Shown here in pieces: positions 5,994-6,091 of a stretch of 6,091 bases of DNA (positions are counted from its first letter, which is position 1; each line of letters starts with the position of its first letter). Made by a program: the position numbers and the translations under genes. The DNA is taken from contig JABDOO010000055.1 in NCBI GenBank assembly GCA_013043295.1, forward strand, positions 1-6,091. The letters run 5' to 3'. The notes under the pieces were generated by a model. It was not told the DNA's origin and made no database searches. It was given only the letters and a program-made list of their open reading frames with translations. This DNA is from Candidatus Nitrosopumilus sp. Its GTDB lineage: Archaea; Thermoproteota; Nitrososphaeria; Nitrososphaerales; Nitrosopumilaceae.

Positions 5994-6091
5994 AATTGAT
6001 AGCAAGTTTCCATCAATATCAATTTCTGAATTTTTGATTCTAGTACTTGAAATTCTAGTACCATCTTTTGCCAGAAACATTGGAACCACGA
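5985..6091 (-). CDS. coaD: phosphopantetheine adenylyltransferase, archaeal type (C-terminal end only)
   Basis: The minus strand carries the last 35 residues of an open frame that enters from the right edge and stops with TAG at 5985-5987. It reads VVPMFLAKDGTRISSTRI (to about 6036) and continues with an EIDIDGNLL stretch. The ISSTRI sequence followed by EID-x-DG is the C-terminal hallmark of the nucleotidyltransferase that joins AMP to 4'-phosphopantetheine, forming dephospho-CoA in coenzyme A biosynthesis. The form seen resembles the archaeal branch (COG1019) rather than bacterial CoaD. The N-terminal nucleotide-binding part lies outside the window, so the start and integrity cannot be judged. 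It may head the minus-strand series running to the 5603 gene. Confidence 0.85.
   Translation of the reverse strand, partial: VVPMFLAKDGTRISSTRIKNSEIDIDGNLLSIDK

Overview
The window looks like a piece of an AT-rich archaeal genome, most likely an ammonia-oxidising thaumarchaeon (Nitrososphaerota, Nitrosopumilus-like). The grounds are archaeal-type aminoacyl-tRNA synthetases (short PheT without the bacterial C-terminal RNA-binding domain, TrpRS with KMSAS), the archaeal form of phosphopantetheine adenylyltransferase, and TATA boxes about 25 bases before likely starts, suggesting leaderless mRNAs. The genus-level placement is inference from gene style and composition, not from a marker search.

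Layout. Positions 1-120 form an island of about 51% GC ending abruptly at about 120 (the next 60 bases are 25% GC). It is probably the end of a structured RNA gene, or less likely the 3' end of a plus-strand CDS stopping at 92. Positions 188-3219 on the minus strand hold pheS and pheT, overlapping by 10 bases, together encoding phenylalanyl-tRNA synthetase. Divergently from pheS, across a very short intergenic region with one quasi-palindromic TATA element, trpS runs on the plus strand (3265-4377). It is followed with a 4-base ATGA overlap by a 93-codon gene of unknown function. Facing it is a 27-codon minus-strand ORF (4658-4741) that encodes a likely single-pass membrane peptide.

On the right, all genes are on the minus strand. 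One is an Arg/Ser/Asp-rich protein with a CxxC-x17-CxxC zinc ribbon and a C-terminal HNH-like zinc fold that seems to have lost its catalytic residues (4804-5529). Next is a roughly 109-aa protein I do not recognise (5603-5932). Last is the C-terminal end of coaD, the coenzyme A pathway enzyme, cut by the window edge (5985-6091).

The core is housekeeping: two aminoacyl-tRNA synthetases likely driven from one shared promoter element, plus CoA biosynthesis. I see no defence system, mobile element, CRISPR array or secondary-metabolite locus. The least ordinary items are the disordered zinc protein with the degenerate HNH fold, the small membrane ORF, and the unexplained GC island at the left edge.
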